A DNA stretch of 64,000 nucleotides from Halopseudomonas xinjiangensis (lineage in GTDB: Bacteria; Pseudomonadota; Gammaproteobacteria; Pseudomonadales; Pseudomonadaceae), in assembly GCA_011050525.1 (NCBI GenBank), contig DRFO01000025.1:1-64000 (forward strand), written 5' to 3'. Below are positions 21,215 to 32,245 of this stretch, piece by piece. Made by a program: the position numbers and the translations under genes. The notes below the pieces were generated by a model that saw only the letters and a list, made by a program, of their open reading frames with translations, was not told the origin of the DNA and did not search any database. The first letter of the stretch is position 1; each line of letters begins with the position of its first letter.

Positions 21215-21253
21215 GAAAAGACAACACGGCGCATGTCAGAGACAAGCGCCGTG
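21215..21253 (-). terminator. Terminator-like hairpin between rplI and dnaB
   Basis: On the minus strand CACGGCGC (21253-21246) pairs with GCGCCGTG (21232-21225) around a 13-base loop, followed by TTGTCTTTTCTG. It would end or attenuate the ribosomal-protein transcript before dnaB. Confidence 0.55.
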
Positions 21254-21351
21254 CTGATAAGTCTAACTGTAAAGCTCCCCCAGTTCATCAGCTCGTATGT
21301 CACGCGCTGTAAATCGAACCAGACAGAGCCTTGCAGCCCGGGATATTCCCG

Positions 21352-21798
21352 TTAACCGGCAACAACCACCAGCTTGACGGTAGCTTCAACATCGGTATGC
21401 AGGTGCAGGTCGATGTCGAACTCGCCGACGTTACGCAGAGGGCCTTCCGGCAAGCGAACTTCGCTCTTCTCGATTTCAACACCAGCGGCAGTTACCGCGT
21501 CGGCGATATCGCGAGTGCCGATAGAACCGAACAGCTTGCCCTCTTCACCGGCATTGGCCGTGATGGTCACGGTCAGGTCGGCCAGCTTGGCAGCGCGTGC
21601 TTCGGCTTCAGACTTCTTCTCAGCCTGGATCTTTTCCAATTCAGCGCGACGCGCTTCAAAGGCTTCGACATTGGCTGCGTTGGCCGGAGTTGCCTTACCG
21701 AAAGGCAACAGGAAATTGCGAGCGTAACCAGCTTTCACGGCGACCTTGTCGCCCAGATTGCCCAGATTCGCGATCTTTTCGAGCAGGATAACTTCCAT
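21352..21798 (-). CDS. rplI: 50S ribosomal protein L9
   Basis: 148 residues. The sequence begins [22 protein letters not shown] and contains [13 protein letters not shown], the conserved 23S rRNA-binding N-domain. A long connecting helix (about 42-75, rich in A, E and K) and the C-terminal domain with [15 protein letters not shown] follow. L9 bridges the L1 stalk region and influences frame maintenance. It is the last gene of the rpsF-rpsR-(DUF2232)-rplI group. Confidence 0.98.
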   Translation of the reverse strand: MEVILLEKIANLGNLGDKVAVKAGYARNFLLPFGKATPANAANVEAFEARRAELEKIQAEKKSEAEARAAKLADLTVTITANAGEEGKLFGSIGTRDIADAVTAAGVEIEKSEVRLPEGPLRNVGEFDIDLHLHTDVEATVKLVVVAG

Positions 21799-21817
21799 TG
21801 CGATGACCTCTTAAAAT

Positions 21818-22717
21818 TCAACCTTGGCTGCTCGAGTCGCCATCCCCAGAAGATCCTGTACCAGGCTTCATGCGGGCGCGAAAATCGAACATGCTATCTA
21901 CAAATGCCAAAAACATAATCAGGGGATAAACGAACTGGGCCATGAATACGAACACTACATACATCGCTACCAGCCAGACCGTACCCATATTCTTTATACC
22001 GATAACACCGTGCATCAATGCCAGCCCAGCGATAAGCAGCGGTACGCTGGCTACCGGCGATACCAGAGCCAGTTGCGACCATTGCGGACCAAGCACCGTC
22101 ACGAGCAACAGCGAAATGGCTACCAGTGGTGACAGCCGCACCTGATGGAACTCCTGGCGAAAACCGCCCGGATTATACAACCGGGCCTGCCATGACCGAC
22201 CAATCATCAGACTGACCAGCGCCATCGTTACATGCACCGCCCCCATCAAGCCAGCCAGCACCGGCACCAGCAAGGTCTCGAGACGAGCCATGCCCACCTC
22301 ATCGACCGCGCCATTCATGCCAGACAGCATTTCCGGCAGCATCTCGCGAATCTGCCCGGCCAGTGCATGCAGCGGCTCACTCAGAACCGCCAAGAGCACC
22401 AGGGCAAAGACGACTCCGAGTGGCACTGCTGCCAGTAACACTGCCGACCATTCACCGCGTTGACGCAGCAGGGTGGCCAGGCCAGCGCTCCCAAGGATAA
22501 CCAACAGGGGAGTCAAATCCCCGATCAGAGCCCAGGCCAGCGCTGGAAGCGTACCCCATACCAGTACAGATAAAGCATCCCTGAGCCCCCGCCGCAAAAT
22601 AACCAGTGCGAGGGCTGCGGCGCTAAACCAGAACAATAGCGGAATGGCGGCTGTAACAGCTACCACCAAAGTGGCCTGCTTGCTACCACGCATGATGTAT
22701 TCAGCCAGACCGCGCAT
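21818..22717 (-). CDS. DUF2232 / YybS-like polytopic membrane protein
   Basis: 299 residues with about seven to eight hydrophobic segments spread over its whole length (for example around 18-40, 55-80, 95-112, 150-170, 200-220 and 230-275). The N-terminus is MRGLAEYIMRGSKQATLV. It fits the DUF2232 (YybS-like) integral membrane family, for which I know no established activity. It lies between rpsR and rplI, where E. coli has no gene. Pseudomonads keep it there, as I recall from PA4933, implying expression with ribosomal proteins. Confidence 0.78.
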   Translation of the reverse strand: MRGLAEYIMRGSKQATLVVAVTAAIPLLFWFSAAALALVILRRGLRDALSVLVWGTLPALAWALIGDLTPLLVILGSAGLATLLRQRGEWSAVLLAAVPLGVVFALVLLAVLSEPLHALAGQIREMLPEMLSGMNGAVDEVGMARLETLLVPVLAGLMGAVHVTMALVSLMIGRSWQARLYNPGGFRQEFHQVRLSPLVAISLLLVTVLGPQWSQLALVSPVASVPLLIAGLALMHGVIGIKNMGTVWLVAMYVVFVFMAQFVYPLIMFLAFVDSMFDFRARMKPGTGSSGDGDSSSQG

Positions 22718-22757
22718 GCCGGTTCAGTACCCCTGATTACAGATTTTCAGCTACTGA

Positions 22758-22988
22758 TCAACGACCATGACTGTCGGTGAACGGTAGCAGGGCCAGGTAG
22801 CGTGCGCGCTTGATAGCGACAGCCAGCTGACGCTGGTATTTGGCCTTGGTACCTGTGATACGGCTAGGTACGATCTTGCCGGTTTCAGTGACGTAGGCCT
22901 TCAGGGTGTTGAGATCTTTGTAATCGATCTCTTTTACATTTTCTGCGGTAAAACGGCAGAACTTTCTGCGACGGAAAAAACGTGCCAT
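22758..22988 (-). CDS. rpsR: 30S ribosomal protein S18
   Basis: 76 residues. The sequence shows [14 protein letters not shown] and [24 protein letters not shown], then [13 protein letters not shown]-like residues, all diagnostic for S18. S18 pairs with S6 in the 30S platform. An AAGGAGA ribosome site precedes the ATG. It starts 42 bp after rpsF. No priB lies between the two genes, unlike in E. coli. Confidence 0.98.
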   Translation of the reverse strand: MARFFRRRKFCRFTAENVKEIDYKDLNTLKAYVTETGKIVPSRITGTKAKYQRQLAVAIKRARYLALLPFTDSHGR

Positions 22989-23030
22989 GGCAGCGTCTCC
23001 TTGGATACTGGAAAATGGGACCGAAAGAAC

Positions 23031-23456
23031 TTACTCGTCGTCACCGTCATCGGTGTCGTTGCTGTTATCAGCATCATTGTCAGAGTCGTTCTCATCATTG
23101 CGATCACGACGCTCACGACGCTCACCACGACCGGTGTCTTCAGGCTTGAGCATATCGGACTGTTCGGTAACGGCTTCGTCACGACGGATGACCATATTGC
23201 GGATCACGGCATCGTTATAACGGAAGTTTTCGGTCAGCTCTTCCAGAGCCTTGGCGCTGCACTCAACGTTCAGCATGATGTAGTGCGCTTTGTGGATCTT
23301 GTCGATAGGGTAAGCCAGTTGACGGCGGCCCCAGTCTTCCAGACGGTGAATCTTGCCGCCGTCTTCTTCGATAAGCTTGGTGTAGCGCTCGACCATCGCG
23401 CCGACCTGCTCGCTCTGATCCGGGTGAACCAGAAATACGATTTCGTAATGACGCAT
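23031..23456 (-). CDS. rpsF: 30S ribosomal protein S6
   Basis: 141 residues. [32 protein letters not shown] and HYIMLNVEC mark the S6 fold (about 1-100). The last 30 residues form a strikingly acidic, Asp/Asn-rich tail ([20 protein letters not shown] then DDE). S6 tails are targets of RimK glutamylation in some bacteria; whether that occurs here cannot be told. AAGGAG lies 6 bases before the ATG. A 142-bp leader separates it from rlmB and probably carries the promoter. Confidence 0.97.
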   Translation of the reverse strand: MRHYEIVFLVHPDQSEQVGAMVERYTKLIEEDGGKIHRLEDWGRRQLAYPIDKIHKAHYIMLNVECSAKALEELTENFRYNDAVIRNMVIRRDEAVTEQSDMLKPEDTGRGERRERRDRNDENDSDNDADNSNDTDDGDDE

Positions 23457-23598
23457 AAGTGCTCCTTACGGGTTATAGCCAGCCACCCAACATGGTCTGG
23501 CAAGGAGTAGAACTCTAGTTTGGGGCGGCTATTCTAGTGAAGGCGCCTGTGACAGGCAAGGGAAATGGTGGATTATTGTTCAATCGGCAAATGCCAAG

Positions 23599-24348
23599 CT
23601 ACCTGGTTGCCTGCCGTTGGCGTACTGCCTCGAACAGGCATACCCCGGCCGCAACTGAAACGTTCAGACTGCTTACACCGCCAGCCATGGGCAGTTTGGC
23701 AAGGTAATCGCAATGCTCTCGGGTCAGCCGGCGCATCCCGCTGCCTTCGGCGCCCATGACGATGACGCTCGGAACCTTCAGATCAACCTGATAGATGAGC
23801 TGCTCGGCCTCTCCAGCCGTACCAACCACCCAGAGCCCGCGCTGCTGCAACTGCTTGAGCGTCCGGGCAAGATTCGTTACTGCAACCAAAGGTACTGTTT
23901 CGGCTGCGCCGCATGCCACCTTGCGGACCGTAGGCGAAAGAGTGGCGGCCCGATCCCTCGGTATGATCACAGCCTGGGCACCGGCTGCATCAGCGCTGCG
24001 CAGACAGGCTCCAAGATTATGCGGGTCGGTTACTCCATCCAGCACCAACAGCAAAGGGGGCGTGTCCAGACCGTCGAGCAAATGCGTCAACATGTCCTCT
24101 GACCACAGCTGACTAGGCGTAACCATCGCTACTACGCCCTGGTGAACCCCACCTTCCGCCAACTTGTCGATATCTTCAGGCGCAACGCGCTCCACTGCGA
24201 TATCCTGCTGCTGGGCTGTTGCAACCACCGCCTCGGCGCGTCCATCGATGCGACCGCGTAGCAGATACAATCGCTTTACCCGCTTGGGCGCCCGATCAAG
24301 CAGCGCCTGCACGGCATGCAATCCAAACACGTATTCCTTGTCACTCAT
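23599..24348 (-). CDS. rlmB: 23S rRNA (guanosine-2'-O)-methyltransferase RlmB
   Basis: 249 residues. The N-terminal substrate-binding domain (EYVFGLHAVQALL) is followed by a SPOUT trefoil-knot methyltransferase domain with LDGVTDPHNLGACLRSADAAG, VIMGAEGSGMRRL and the SLNVSVAAGVCLFE knot. It 2'-O-methylates G2251 in the peptidyl-transferase P loop. It lies 10 bp after rnr, as in many gammaproteobacteria, and is cotranscribed with it. Confidence 0.96.
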   Translation of the reverse strand: MSDKEYVFGLHAVQALLDRAPKRVKRLYLLRGRIDGRAEAVVATAQQQDIAVERVAPEDIDKLAEGGVHQGVVAMVTPSQLWSEDMLTHLLDGLDTPPLLLVLDGVTDPHNLGACLRSADAAGAQAVIIPRDRAATLSPTVRKVACGAAETVPLVAVTNLARTLKQLQQRGLWVVGTAGEAEQLIYQVDLKVPSVIVMGAEGSGMRRLTREHCDYLAKLPMAGGVSSLNVSVAAGVCLFEAVRQRQATR

Positions 24349-24358
24349 ACTTTACTCA

Positions 24359-26950
24359 TTACTGAGGTTTTGCCTTGCGCTTGCGCGGTGGACGCAGGTC
24401 ACTTGGGGCGGAGGGCGTTTTTTTGGCGGAGGGCTTGCGGGTTGCACCCTGCTTGCCGTCGGCGGGCTTGGCGGCCCTCTGGCCAGGCGAGCGGGATGGC
24501 TTGCCTCGGCCGCCCCGACCCTTATTCTTGCCATCGCCTGTTGCCGCCGTGCGTGCCTCGCCCATCAACTTCTCACGGGCGGCCCGACTTGCACTGACAT
24601 CAGGCCGACCAGCAGGAACAGGCTGATCCTTGGCCATTTCGAAGTCTATCTTGCGGTCATCCAGGTCTACTCTGGCTACCTGAACACGAACCTGATCCCC
24701 CAGCCGGAAGCTTCTGCCTGATCGCTCGCCGGTAAGACGATGATGCACCGCATCAAAATTGTAATAGTCTGCCGGCAGCGCCGTGATATGGACCAGACCT
24801 TCAACATAGATATCGGTCAGTTCAACAAACAGACCAAATCCGGTGACAGCAGTCACCAGGCCATCAAAGCTTTCGCCGACCCTATCCTGCATGAACTCGC
24901 ATTTCAGCCAGCTCACCACATCCCGCGTCGCCTCATCGGCCCGGCGCTCGTTCTGCGAACATTGCTCTCCGAGTTGCTCCAGCGCCTTGTGATCATAAGG
25001 GTAGATCGCCGCTTTCGGAATGACCCCTGCAGCGCTGCGTTGTACGCGGTCAGTCTTCTTGCGCGAGCGCACCACGCTTCGAATCGCCCGATGCACCAGC
25101 AAATCCGGATAGCGTCGAATAGGCGAGGTAAAGTGGGTATACGCCTCATAGTTCAAACCAAAATGGCCGGCATTGTTCGGGCTATACACGGCTTGACTGA
25201 GCGAGCGCAGCATCACTGTCTGAATTAACTGTGTATCCGGCCGCCCCTGAACCTTCTGCAACACCGCACTATAATCTTCAGGCGTTGGATCGCCTTTCTT
25301 GCGCGTAAGCGACATACCCATGGCAGCCAGAAACTGGCGCAGGCGTTCGACTTTCTCAGGCTGCGGGCCATCGTGCACGCGGTAGAGCGACGGCACTTCC
25401 AGCTCCTGCATGAACTTCGCCGTAGCGACGTTGGCACACAGCATGCACTCTTCGACGATCTTGTGTGCGTCGTTGCGACTGGTCGGACGTATCTCGGCGA
25501 TCTTGCGATTATCACCAAAGATGATGCGCGTCTCGGTGGTTTCGAAATCGATGGCTCCGCGCCCCTGCCTGGCCTTGGCCAGGGCCTTGTAGAGCTCATA
25601 GAGGTTCTTGAGGTGCGGCAGTAGCTCCGCATGTTCCTCGGTAAGCGCCTTGCCTTCCTTGCTGCGCGGGTGCTCAAGCATGCTGGACACCTTGTTGTAG
25701 GTCAGCCGCGCATGGGAGTGGATTACCGCTTCGTAGAACTGAAAATCGGTTAGCTCGCCGCTTTTGGACACCGTCATCTCGCAGACCATGGCCAGGCGAT
25801 CCACCTTCGGCATCAAAGAACAAAGGCCGTTGGAGATAGCCTCTGGCAGCATGGGAATCACTTCACTCGGAAAATATACCGAGGTGCCGCGCAGTTCCGC
25901 TTCCTTGTCCAGGGCGGAGCCCAGTGGAACGTAATGGGAAACGTCGGCGATGGCCACGTAGAGTTTCCAGCCGCCCGAGAACAGCCTCCAGCCGCTGGCC
26001 TTGTAAGGTTCGCAATAGAGCGCGTCATCGAAATCCCGCGCATCCTCACCATCAATGGTTACCAGCGGCAGATGACGCAGATCGACGCGCTTCAGCTTGT
26101 CTTTCTCTTCTACCTGATCTTTCAACTGCGCCGCTTCATCCAGCACCGCCTGCGGCCAGACGCTGGGAATATCATAGCTGCGTAGTGCAACCTCAATTTC
26201 TACGCCGGGCGCCATGTAGTCGCCGACCACTTCAATGATCTCGCCCTGGGCCTGGCGATGCATCGCTGGCCACTGGGTAATCTTCACCTCGGTGTACTGA
26301 CCGTGCTTGGCGCCTCCATCAGCGCCCGGCTGGATCAGCACCTCATGATTGATCTTGGCGTTGTCAGCCACGACAAATCCTATGCCGTTTTCCACATAGT
26401 AACGTCCGACCAGCACTTCGTGTGCGCGCTCGATAACTTCCACGATGGTCCCTTCACTGCGACCCCGCCGATCAACCCCGGTTACTCGTCCCAGAGCCCG
26501 GTCACCATCAAATACCAGGCGCATCTGCGCGGGGCTCAGAAAGAGATCATCGCCACCGTCATCGGGGACCAGAAAACCAAACCCATCGCGATGGCCCTGC
26601 ACTCTGCCACGGATAAGGTCGAGTTTGTCCACCGGAGCATAGGCTCCACGGCGTGTATAGATCAGTTGCCCGTCACGCTCCATCGCTCGCAGGCGACGCC
26701 GCAGGGCTTCGATGGCATCTTCGTCCGCCAGGCCAAATTCATTCTGCAGCTCTGACCGTGTCGCCGGTGCGCCACGCTCCTCGAGCAACTGAAGAATCAG
26801 TTCACGGCTGGGTATGGGATTATCGTATTTCTCTGCTTCACGCTGTGCGGCGGGATCCTGGTTGATCCAGTCGGTAGGTCCGGCAGAGCTCGGACGTGCT
26901 GCGTTGCTCGACGGGGACGCCGAGTCTTGAGTTTTGGTCTTTTTAGTCAT
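24359..26950 (-). CDS. rnr: Ribonuclease R
   Basis: 863 residues. The order is an N-terminal helix-turn-helix region (about 45-100), cold-shock domains (110-260), the RNB catalytic domain with IDGEDARDFDDAL (metal-binding aspartates) and HFTSPIRRYPDL, then an S1 domain (about 675-760). A lysine/arginine/glycine-rich tail of about 95 residues ends the protein. RNase R is a processive 3'-5' exonuclease that degrades structured RNA and helps trans-translation. The basic tail assists RNA and ribosome binding in the family. It heads the rnr-rlmB pair and diverges from tRNA-Leu. Confidence 0.97.
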   Translation of the reverse strand: MTKKTKTQDSASPSSNAARPSSAGPTDWINQDPAAQREAEKYDNPIPSRELILQLLEERGAPATRSELQNEFGLADEDAIEALRRRLRAMERDGQLIYTRRGAYAPVDKLDLIRGRVQGHRDGFGFLVPDDGGDDLFLSPAQMRLVFDGDRALGRVTGVDRRGRSEGTIVEVIERAHEVLVGRYYVENGIGFVVADNAKINHEVLIQPGADGGAKHGQYTEVKITQWPAMHRQAQGEIIEVVGDYMAPGVEIEVALRSYDIPSVWPQAVLDEAAQLKDQVEEKDKLKRVDLRHLPLVTIDGEDARDFDDALYCEPYKASGWRLFSGGWKLYVAIADVSHYVPLGSALDKEAELRGTSVYFPSEVIPMLPEAISNGLCSLMPKVDRLAMVCEMTVSKSGELTDFQFYEAVIHSHARLTYNKVSSMLEHPRSKEGKALTEEHAELLPHLKNLYELYKALAKARQGRGAIDFETTETRIIFGDNRKIAEIRPTSRNDAHKIVEECMLCANVATAKFMQELEVPSLYRVHDGPQPEKVERLRQFLAAMGMSLTRKKGDPTPEDYSAVLQKVQGRPDTQLIQTVMLRSLSQAVYSPNNAGHFGLNYEAYTHFTSPIRRYPDLLVHRAIRSVVRSRKKTDRVQRSAAGVIPKAAIYPYDHKALEQLGEQCSQNERRADEATRDVVSWLKCEFMQDRVGESFDGLVTAVTGFGLFVELTDIYVEGLVHITALPADYYNFDAVHHRLTGERSGRSFRLGDQVRVQVARVDLDDRKIDFEMAKDQPVPAGRPDVSASRAAREKLMGEARTAATGDGKNKGRGGRGKPSRSPGQRAAKPADGKQGATRKPSAKKTPSAPSDLRPPRKRKAKPQ

Positions 26951-27129
26951 AGACGCCTATTGAACCGCGAATCTGCTTGGCATGCACCTGTTTCCGCTCA
27001 TATCGATATTTTTTTGCAAACAGGGGTTTACAAGGTATAGGGGCCTACGTATTATTCGCGCCGTCAACACCTCAACAGTTGGCGATGGCGAACCCCTTGG
27101 TTCATCATAGCATCCGTTGAGAATGATAT

Positions 27130-27216
27130 GCCCAGGTGGTGAAATTGGTAGACACGCCAGCTTCAGGTGCTGGTGGCCTAACGGCCGTGGAAGTTCGAGT
27201 CTTCTCCTGGGCACCA
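27130..27216 (+). tRNA. tRNA-Leu (anticodon CAG)
   Basis: 87 bases including an encoded CCA. The acceptor stem GCCCAGG (27130-27136) pairs with CCTGGGC. The anticodon stem CCAGC/GCTGG encloses the loop TTCAGGT, giving anticodon CAG for CUG codons. A long variable arm (GTGGCCTAACGGCCGT) marks a class II tRNA, and the TTCGAGT T-loop is present. It is transcribed divergently from rnr and followed by a terminator at 27222. Confidence 0.97.
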
Positions 27217-27221
27217 TTTCT

Positions 27222-27246
27222 TTCGGCTAATGCCGCTTTCTTTTTT
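27222..27246 (+). terminator. Terminator after tRNA-Leu
   Basis: CGGC (27224-27227) and GCCG (27232-27235) form a short stem with a TAAT loop, followed by CTTTCTTTTTT. It lies 8 bp after the tRNA CCA end. Confidence 0.6.
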
Positions 27247-27340
27247 ACGGTCTTCCCCATCAGAACCATCTCTTCGTTTCAGCAAGCGTTGCTGCAAATC
27301 CTTGCGCTTTTTACAATCAGCCAACCCTTGACGCCCATAC

Positions 27341-27366
27341 AAAAAAGGCGCCTCGAAGGGCGCCGT
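27341..27366 (-). terminator. Terminator after purA
   Basis: On the minus strand GGCGCC (27364-27359), a 6-base loop and GGCGCC (27352-27347) are followed by TTTTTT (27346-27341). It ends the purA transcript 7 bp past its stop codon and faces the tRNA-Leu terminator. Confidence 0.85.
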
Positions 27367-27372
27367 TTCTGC

Positions 27373-28683
<1,311 letters not shown>

Positions 28684-28711
28684 TTAAGTGGTGGCCCTCA
28701 GGACCATCAAG

Positions 28712-29899
28712 TCAGAAATTCAATTTGCTAATCTGCCAACTGCCGCGCTCATAGCGCAGCACGCGATCACAGCCGTACTCTGTGGCATCGCTATCCAGCT
28801 GCCCAGGGAGAGCCATGATTACCCGCTCACCCTTTTCACGCAACGCCATGATCTGCTCGTGCAAACCTGCCTCGGCGGCATACGGTGCCCAGATTCCGGC
28901 AGGACAGACCGTTTTAACCTGTCCGCGCTCGACCAGAAACCGGAGATCCGTCGAAAACCCGGTAGCGGGCCGCGATCGCCCGAAATCCTTGCCAATATCG
29001 TCGTATCGCCCACCCTGGGCGATACTTTGTCCTACTCCCGGCACATAGGCTGCAAAGGCGACACCCGTGTGATAGTGGTAGCCGCGTAATTCACCGAGAT
29101 CAAAATAAAGCGGCACAGACGGATAGCGGCGGGACAGCGTCTGGGCGATCTCCGCGAGATCGTCAAGAGCAGCCATTACCGATTCTGGCGCGCCGTCCAG
29201 AAGTGCATGGGCCTGTTCAAGCACCTCGATGCTGCCTGAGAGCCCAGCGAGGCTGGACAGCATGCTCGCAATGGAAGACTCCCCAATCGTCGAGGTGAGT
29301 GCTCTGACCTCGTCCACTGCTTTTCGCTGTAGCGCATCGAACAGCAACTTTTCGGTTATCTCGTCCAGGCCAGCGGCTTGAACCAGCCCACGGTAAATGC
29401 CGACATGACCAATATCCAGATGCACCCCATCGACCTGACAGGCCGACAGCGTTTCAAGCATAAGCGACATTATTTCTATGTCGCTGGCACAAGAGGCGTT
29501 GCCATATAACTCGGCCCCTAGCTGAATCAGACTTCGAGCAGTAGACAGCGGGCGTGGGCGGGTATGGAGAACGCTGCCGCAATAACATAGCCTGCTCGGA
29601 CCGACAGCACCCAGTGTATGGGCATCTATACGAGCGACTTGAGGCGTGATATCGGCGCGCAGACCCAGCATTCGGCCAGACAACTGGTCTGTCATCTTGA
29701 ATGTCTGAAGCTCCAGATCATGCCCGGCCCCAGTCAACAGCGATTCCAGATATTCGATATGAGGAGTAATGACCAGGTCGTATCCCCAACAGGCAAATAG
29801 ATCCAGCAGTGTCCGGCGGGCCGTTTCGATCCGTGCCGCTTCGTCTGGCAGCACTTCTTCTATCCCGTCAGGCAACAGCCAGCGATCAACAGTAGGCAT
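28712..29899 (-). CDS. hisZ: ATP phosphoribosyltransferase regulatory subunit HisZ
   Basis: 395 residues from ATG 29899 ([21 protein letters not shown]), with AGAAGG upstream; the frame reaching 29965 lacks support. It is a histidyl-tRNA-synthetase-like fold: the class II motif 2 region ([13 protein letters not shown]) and [25 protein letters not shown] are present. The anticodon-binding domain of a true synthetase is missing. HisZ activates the short form of HisG in histidine synthesis, so a short hisG is expected elsewhere. purA follows. Confidence 0.94.
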   Translation of the reverse strand: MPTVDRWLLPDGIEEVLPDEAARIETARRTLLDLFACWGYDLVITPHIEYLESLLTGAGHDLELQTFKMTDQLSGRMLGLRADITPQVARIDAHTLGAVGPSRLCYCGSVLHTRPRPLSTARSLIQLGAELYGNASCASDIEIMSLMLETLSACQVDGVHLDIGHVGIYRGLVQAAGLDEITEKLLFDALQRKAVDEVRALTSTIGESSIASMLSSLAGLSGSIEVLEQAHALLDGAPESVMAALDDLAEIAQTLSRRYPSVPLYFDLGELRGYHYHTGVAFAAYVPGVGQSIAQGGRYDDIGKDFGRSRPATGFSTDLRFLVERGQVKTVCPAGIWAPYAAEAGLHEQIMALREKGERVIMALPGQLDSDATEYGCDRVLRYERGSWQISKLNF

Positions 29900-30046
29900 C
29901 TTCAAAACCTTCTTACTTTCGCGATGAATTCCAGTACCAGCGTGCAGTACAGGCAATTGAGTCATCCAACCCGGCCAGGCAGTTCAACCACAGCTGCCGG
30001 CCAGCCGAAGCGACAATGGCAGCAAAAATCATAGGGCATCGGTCAC

Positions 30047-30069
30047 AAAAAAGCCGGGAAATCCCGGCT
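30047..30069 (-). terminator. Terminator after hflC
   Basis: On the minus strand AGCCGGGA and TCCCGGCT form an 8-bp perfect stem with a 2-base loop (30069-30052), then TTTTTT. It closes the hflX/hflK/hflC transcript upstream of hisZ. Confidence 0.85.
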
Positions 30070-30134
30070 GCGCGATTGTAACACGTTTTTTACCGACCAC
30101 ACCCGCTACGCATAACGGGTGGGTCAATCCTCCA

Positions 30135-31007
30135 TCAGCGCGATCCGCCACCCTGCAGGTATCGGAAAAACTCGCTATCAGGATCCAGCACCAGAATGTC
30201 TGACTTGTCACCAAAGCTCTCGCGATAGGCCTGCAAACTCCGGTAAAAGGAATAAAACTCAGCATCCTTATTATAGGCGTCCGCATAGATGGAAGCGGCC
30301 TGCGCATCCCCTTCACCGCGAATCTGTTCCGCCTCCCTGAACGCTTCAGCGAGAATCACGCGCTGCTGGCGATCCGCGTCAGCGCGGATGCCTTCGGCAA
30401 GCTCCCGGCCCTTGGCTCGATGCTCCCTCGCCTCACGCTCACGCTCTGAACTCATGCGCTCATATACGCTGCGATTGACTTCACTTGGCAGATCGATTGC
30501 CTTGACCCGCACATCAAGCACTTCAATACCCAGCTCGCGCTGGACACTCGCGTTCAACGACTCGGTGATATCGGCCATGAGCTGGTCACGCTCGCCGGAA
30601 ACCACCTCATGCAGGGTGCGGCGCGCCACCTCATTACGCAGACCCGACTCAAGTTGCCGTGAAAGCCGTTCCTCCGCGAGGGACCTCAAACCGGACGTGG
30701 CCGTGTAGAAACGCTGGACATTGTCGACACGCCACTTGGCATAAGAGTCCACCATCAAAGCTTTCTTTTCCAGCGTAAGAAAGCGCTGTGTAGGCGTATC
30801 CAGGGTCAGTAACCGACCGTCGAATTTTTTCACATCCTGCACAAACGGTAATTTGAAATGCACGCCTGGCGGCACGTCAGCCTCTACTACCCGACCAAAC
30901 TGCAGCACGATGGCGCGCTCGATTTGAGTCACCACAAAAAAGCTGTTCCACGCCACCACAACCAGTATCAGCGCCGCGATCAGACCGAAAATTGACTTGT
31001 TACTCAT
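30135..31007 (-). CDS. hflC: HflC, FtsH-regulating stomatin-family protein
   Basis: 290 residues from ATG 31007, which shares its A with the hflK stop (TGATG). An N-terminal membrane helix (about 7-25) is followed by an SPFH/prohibitin domain (VTQIERAIVLQFGRVVEADVPPG, VDSYAKWRV) and a long helical region rich in E, R and A. HflC and HflK form a large periplasm-exposed complex around the FtsH protease and modulate its activity. I see no DUF2065 gene between it and hisZ, although I recall one in P. aeruginosa. Confidence 0.95.
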   Translation of the reverse strand: MSNKSIFGLIAALILVVVAWNSFFVVTQIERAIVLQFGRVVEADVPPGVHFKLPFVQDVKKFDGRLLTLDTPTQRFLTLEKKALMVDSYAKWRVDNVQRFYTATSGLRSLAEERLSRQLESGLRNEVARRTLHEVVSGERDQLMADITESLNASVQRELGIEVLDVRVKAIDLPSEVNRSVYERMSSEREREAREHRAKGRELAEGIRADADRQQRVILAEAFREAEQIRGEGDAQAASIYADAYNKDAEFYSFYRSLQAYRESFGDKSDILVLDPDSEFFRYLQGGGSR

Positions 31008-32209
31008 CAACGAGTCTCCCTTGAGCGCGGATCGCGCTGCGGTAGCTGAACCGGTACGCGAGGTGATACTTCATTGCTGCCCGATGACAGGCCGGACCCA
31101 GATGAAGAATTGGAACCGCTACCGCCACCCTGTTGCATCAATTTATCCAGTGGCAAATAGAGCAGATTGTTACTTCCCTCACCTCCGGACACCAGCACCT
31201 TGCTCGTGCTGCTCAGAACACCCTGCATGGTCTCGAGATACATCCGCTCACGCAATACCTCAGGTGAAAGGTTATATTGCTCAACCAGCAGATTGAAACG
31301 ATCAGCCTCACCCATTGCCCTGGCAATAACCTCATCCCTATAACCGTTGGCTTCTTCCATCAAGCGTTGAGCCTGACCGCGCGCTTCCGGAATCACACCA
31401 TTGGCATAAGACTCTGCTTCATTGCGCAGCCGGACTTCATCCTCACGAGCCCGAATTACGTCATCGAAGGCATTCTGAACCTCGTCCGGAGCCTGCGCAC
31501 TCTCGATATTGACCTGCACGACAGTAATGCCCGTATTGTAAAGATCAAGGTAGCCCTGCAAGCGCTGGGTAGTTTGAATACCCATTTGCTCCCGACCTTC
31601 GGTCAGAACCTGGTGCATTGAGGTAGAGCCGACCACGTGACGCAGCGCACTTTCGGTGGCGTGACGCAAACTGGTTTCCGGATCTTCGTTCTCGAGAATG
31701 AAGTTTTCCAGATCGGAGATTCGGTATTGAATAGCCACCGGCACCTCCACAATGTTTTCGTCCTGCGTGAGCATCTGGCCTTGCTGCCTGTACGAGCGAA
31801 CTTGCGTAACGTTACGCTGAAACTTCTTCTCAACAGGGGGGAAATAAAGATGCAGACCTGGACCGACCGTGCGGTGATATTCGCCGAAACGCAGGACGAT
31901 TGCCTGCTCCTGCTCGTCTACCATATAGACTGCGTTGAACAACCAGACCGCAAAAATAACGACGCCGGCTAAGACCCAAAAAGCCTTGGGTATGCCGCCA
32001 CCGCCGCTACCGACCCGACCATTGCCTTTGTCACCACCCCGCTTGTTACCACCAAACATCTTGTTGAGGCTGTCCTGCAATTTTTTCAGTGCCTCATCAA
32101 GATCCGGCGGGCCTTGTTTGCCGCCGCGATTACCACCACGATTACCGCCGCTTCCCCAGGGATCCTGGTTATTTGAATTATTTCCACCACCAGGCTCATT
32201 CCAGGCCAT
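31007..32209 (-). CDS. hflK: HflK, FtsH-regulating stomatin-family protein
   Basis: 400 residues from ATG 32209 (MAWNEPGGGNNSNNQDPWG), with GGAGAGC as ribosome site; the longer frame to 32266 is not conserved. A glycine/asparagine-rich N-terminus and one membrane helix (about 78-98) precede the SPFH domain (VDEQEQAIVLRFGEYHRTVGPG) and a long helical region. The C-terminal 50 residues are Ser/Gly-rich. It partners HflC, to which it is translationally coupled. A small hairpin lies upstream, between it and hflX. Confidence 0.95.
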   Translation of the reverse strand: MAWNEPGGGNNSNNQDPWGSGGNRGGNRGGKQGPPDLDEALKKLQDSLNKMFGGNKRGGDKGNGRVGSGGGGIPKAFWVLAGVVIFAVWLFNAVYMVDEQEQAIVLRFGEYHRTVGPGLHLYFPPVEKKFQRNVTQVRSYRQQGQMLTQDENIVEVPVAIQYRISDLENFILENEDPETSLRHATESALRHVVGSTSMHQVLTEGREQMGIQTTQRLQGYLDLYNTGITVVQVNIESAQAPDEVQNAFDDVIRAREDEVRLRNEAESYANGVIPEARGQAQRLMEEANGYRDEVIARAMGEADRFNLLVEQYNLSPEVLRERMYLETMQGVLSSTSKVLVSGGEGSNNLLYLPLDKLMQQGGGSGSNSSSGSGLSSGSNEVSPRVPVQLPQRDPRSRETR

Positions 32210-32245
32210 AGCGCTCTCCGTTGTTCGAAACCGTAACACCGCAAA

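Noticed and set aside
23457-23598. S6:S18 autoregulatory leader RNA upstream of rpsF
   Set aside because: Such leaders are known in other bacteria, but I could not recognise the conserved bulged hairpin here with confidence.
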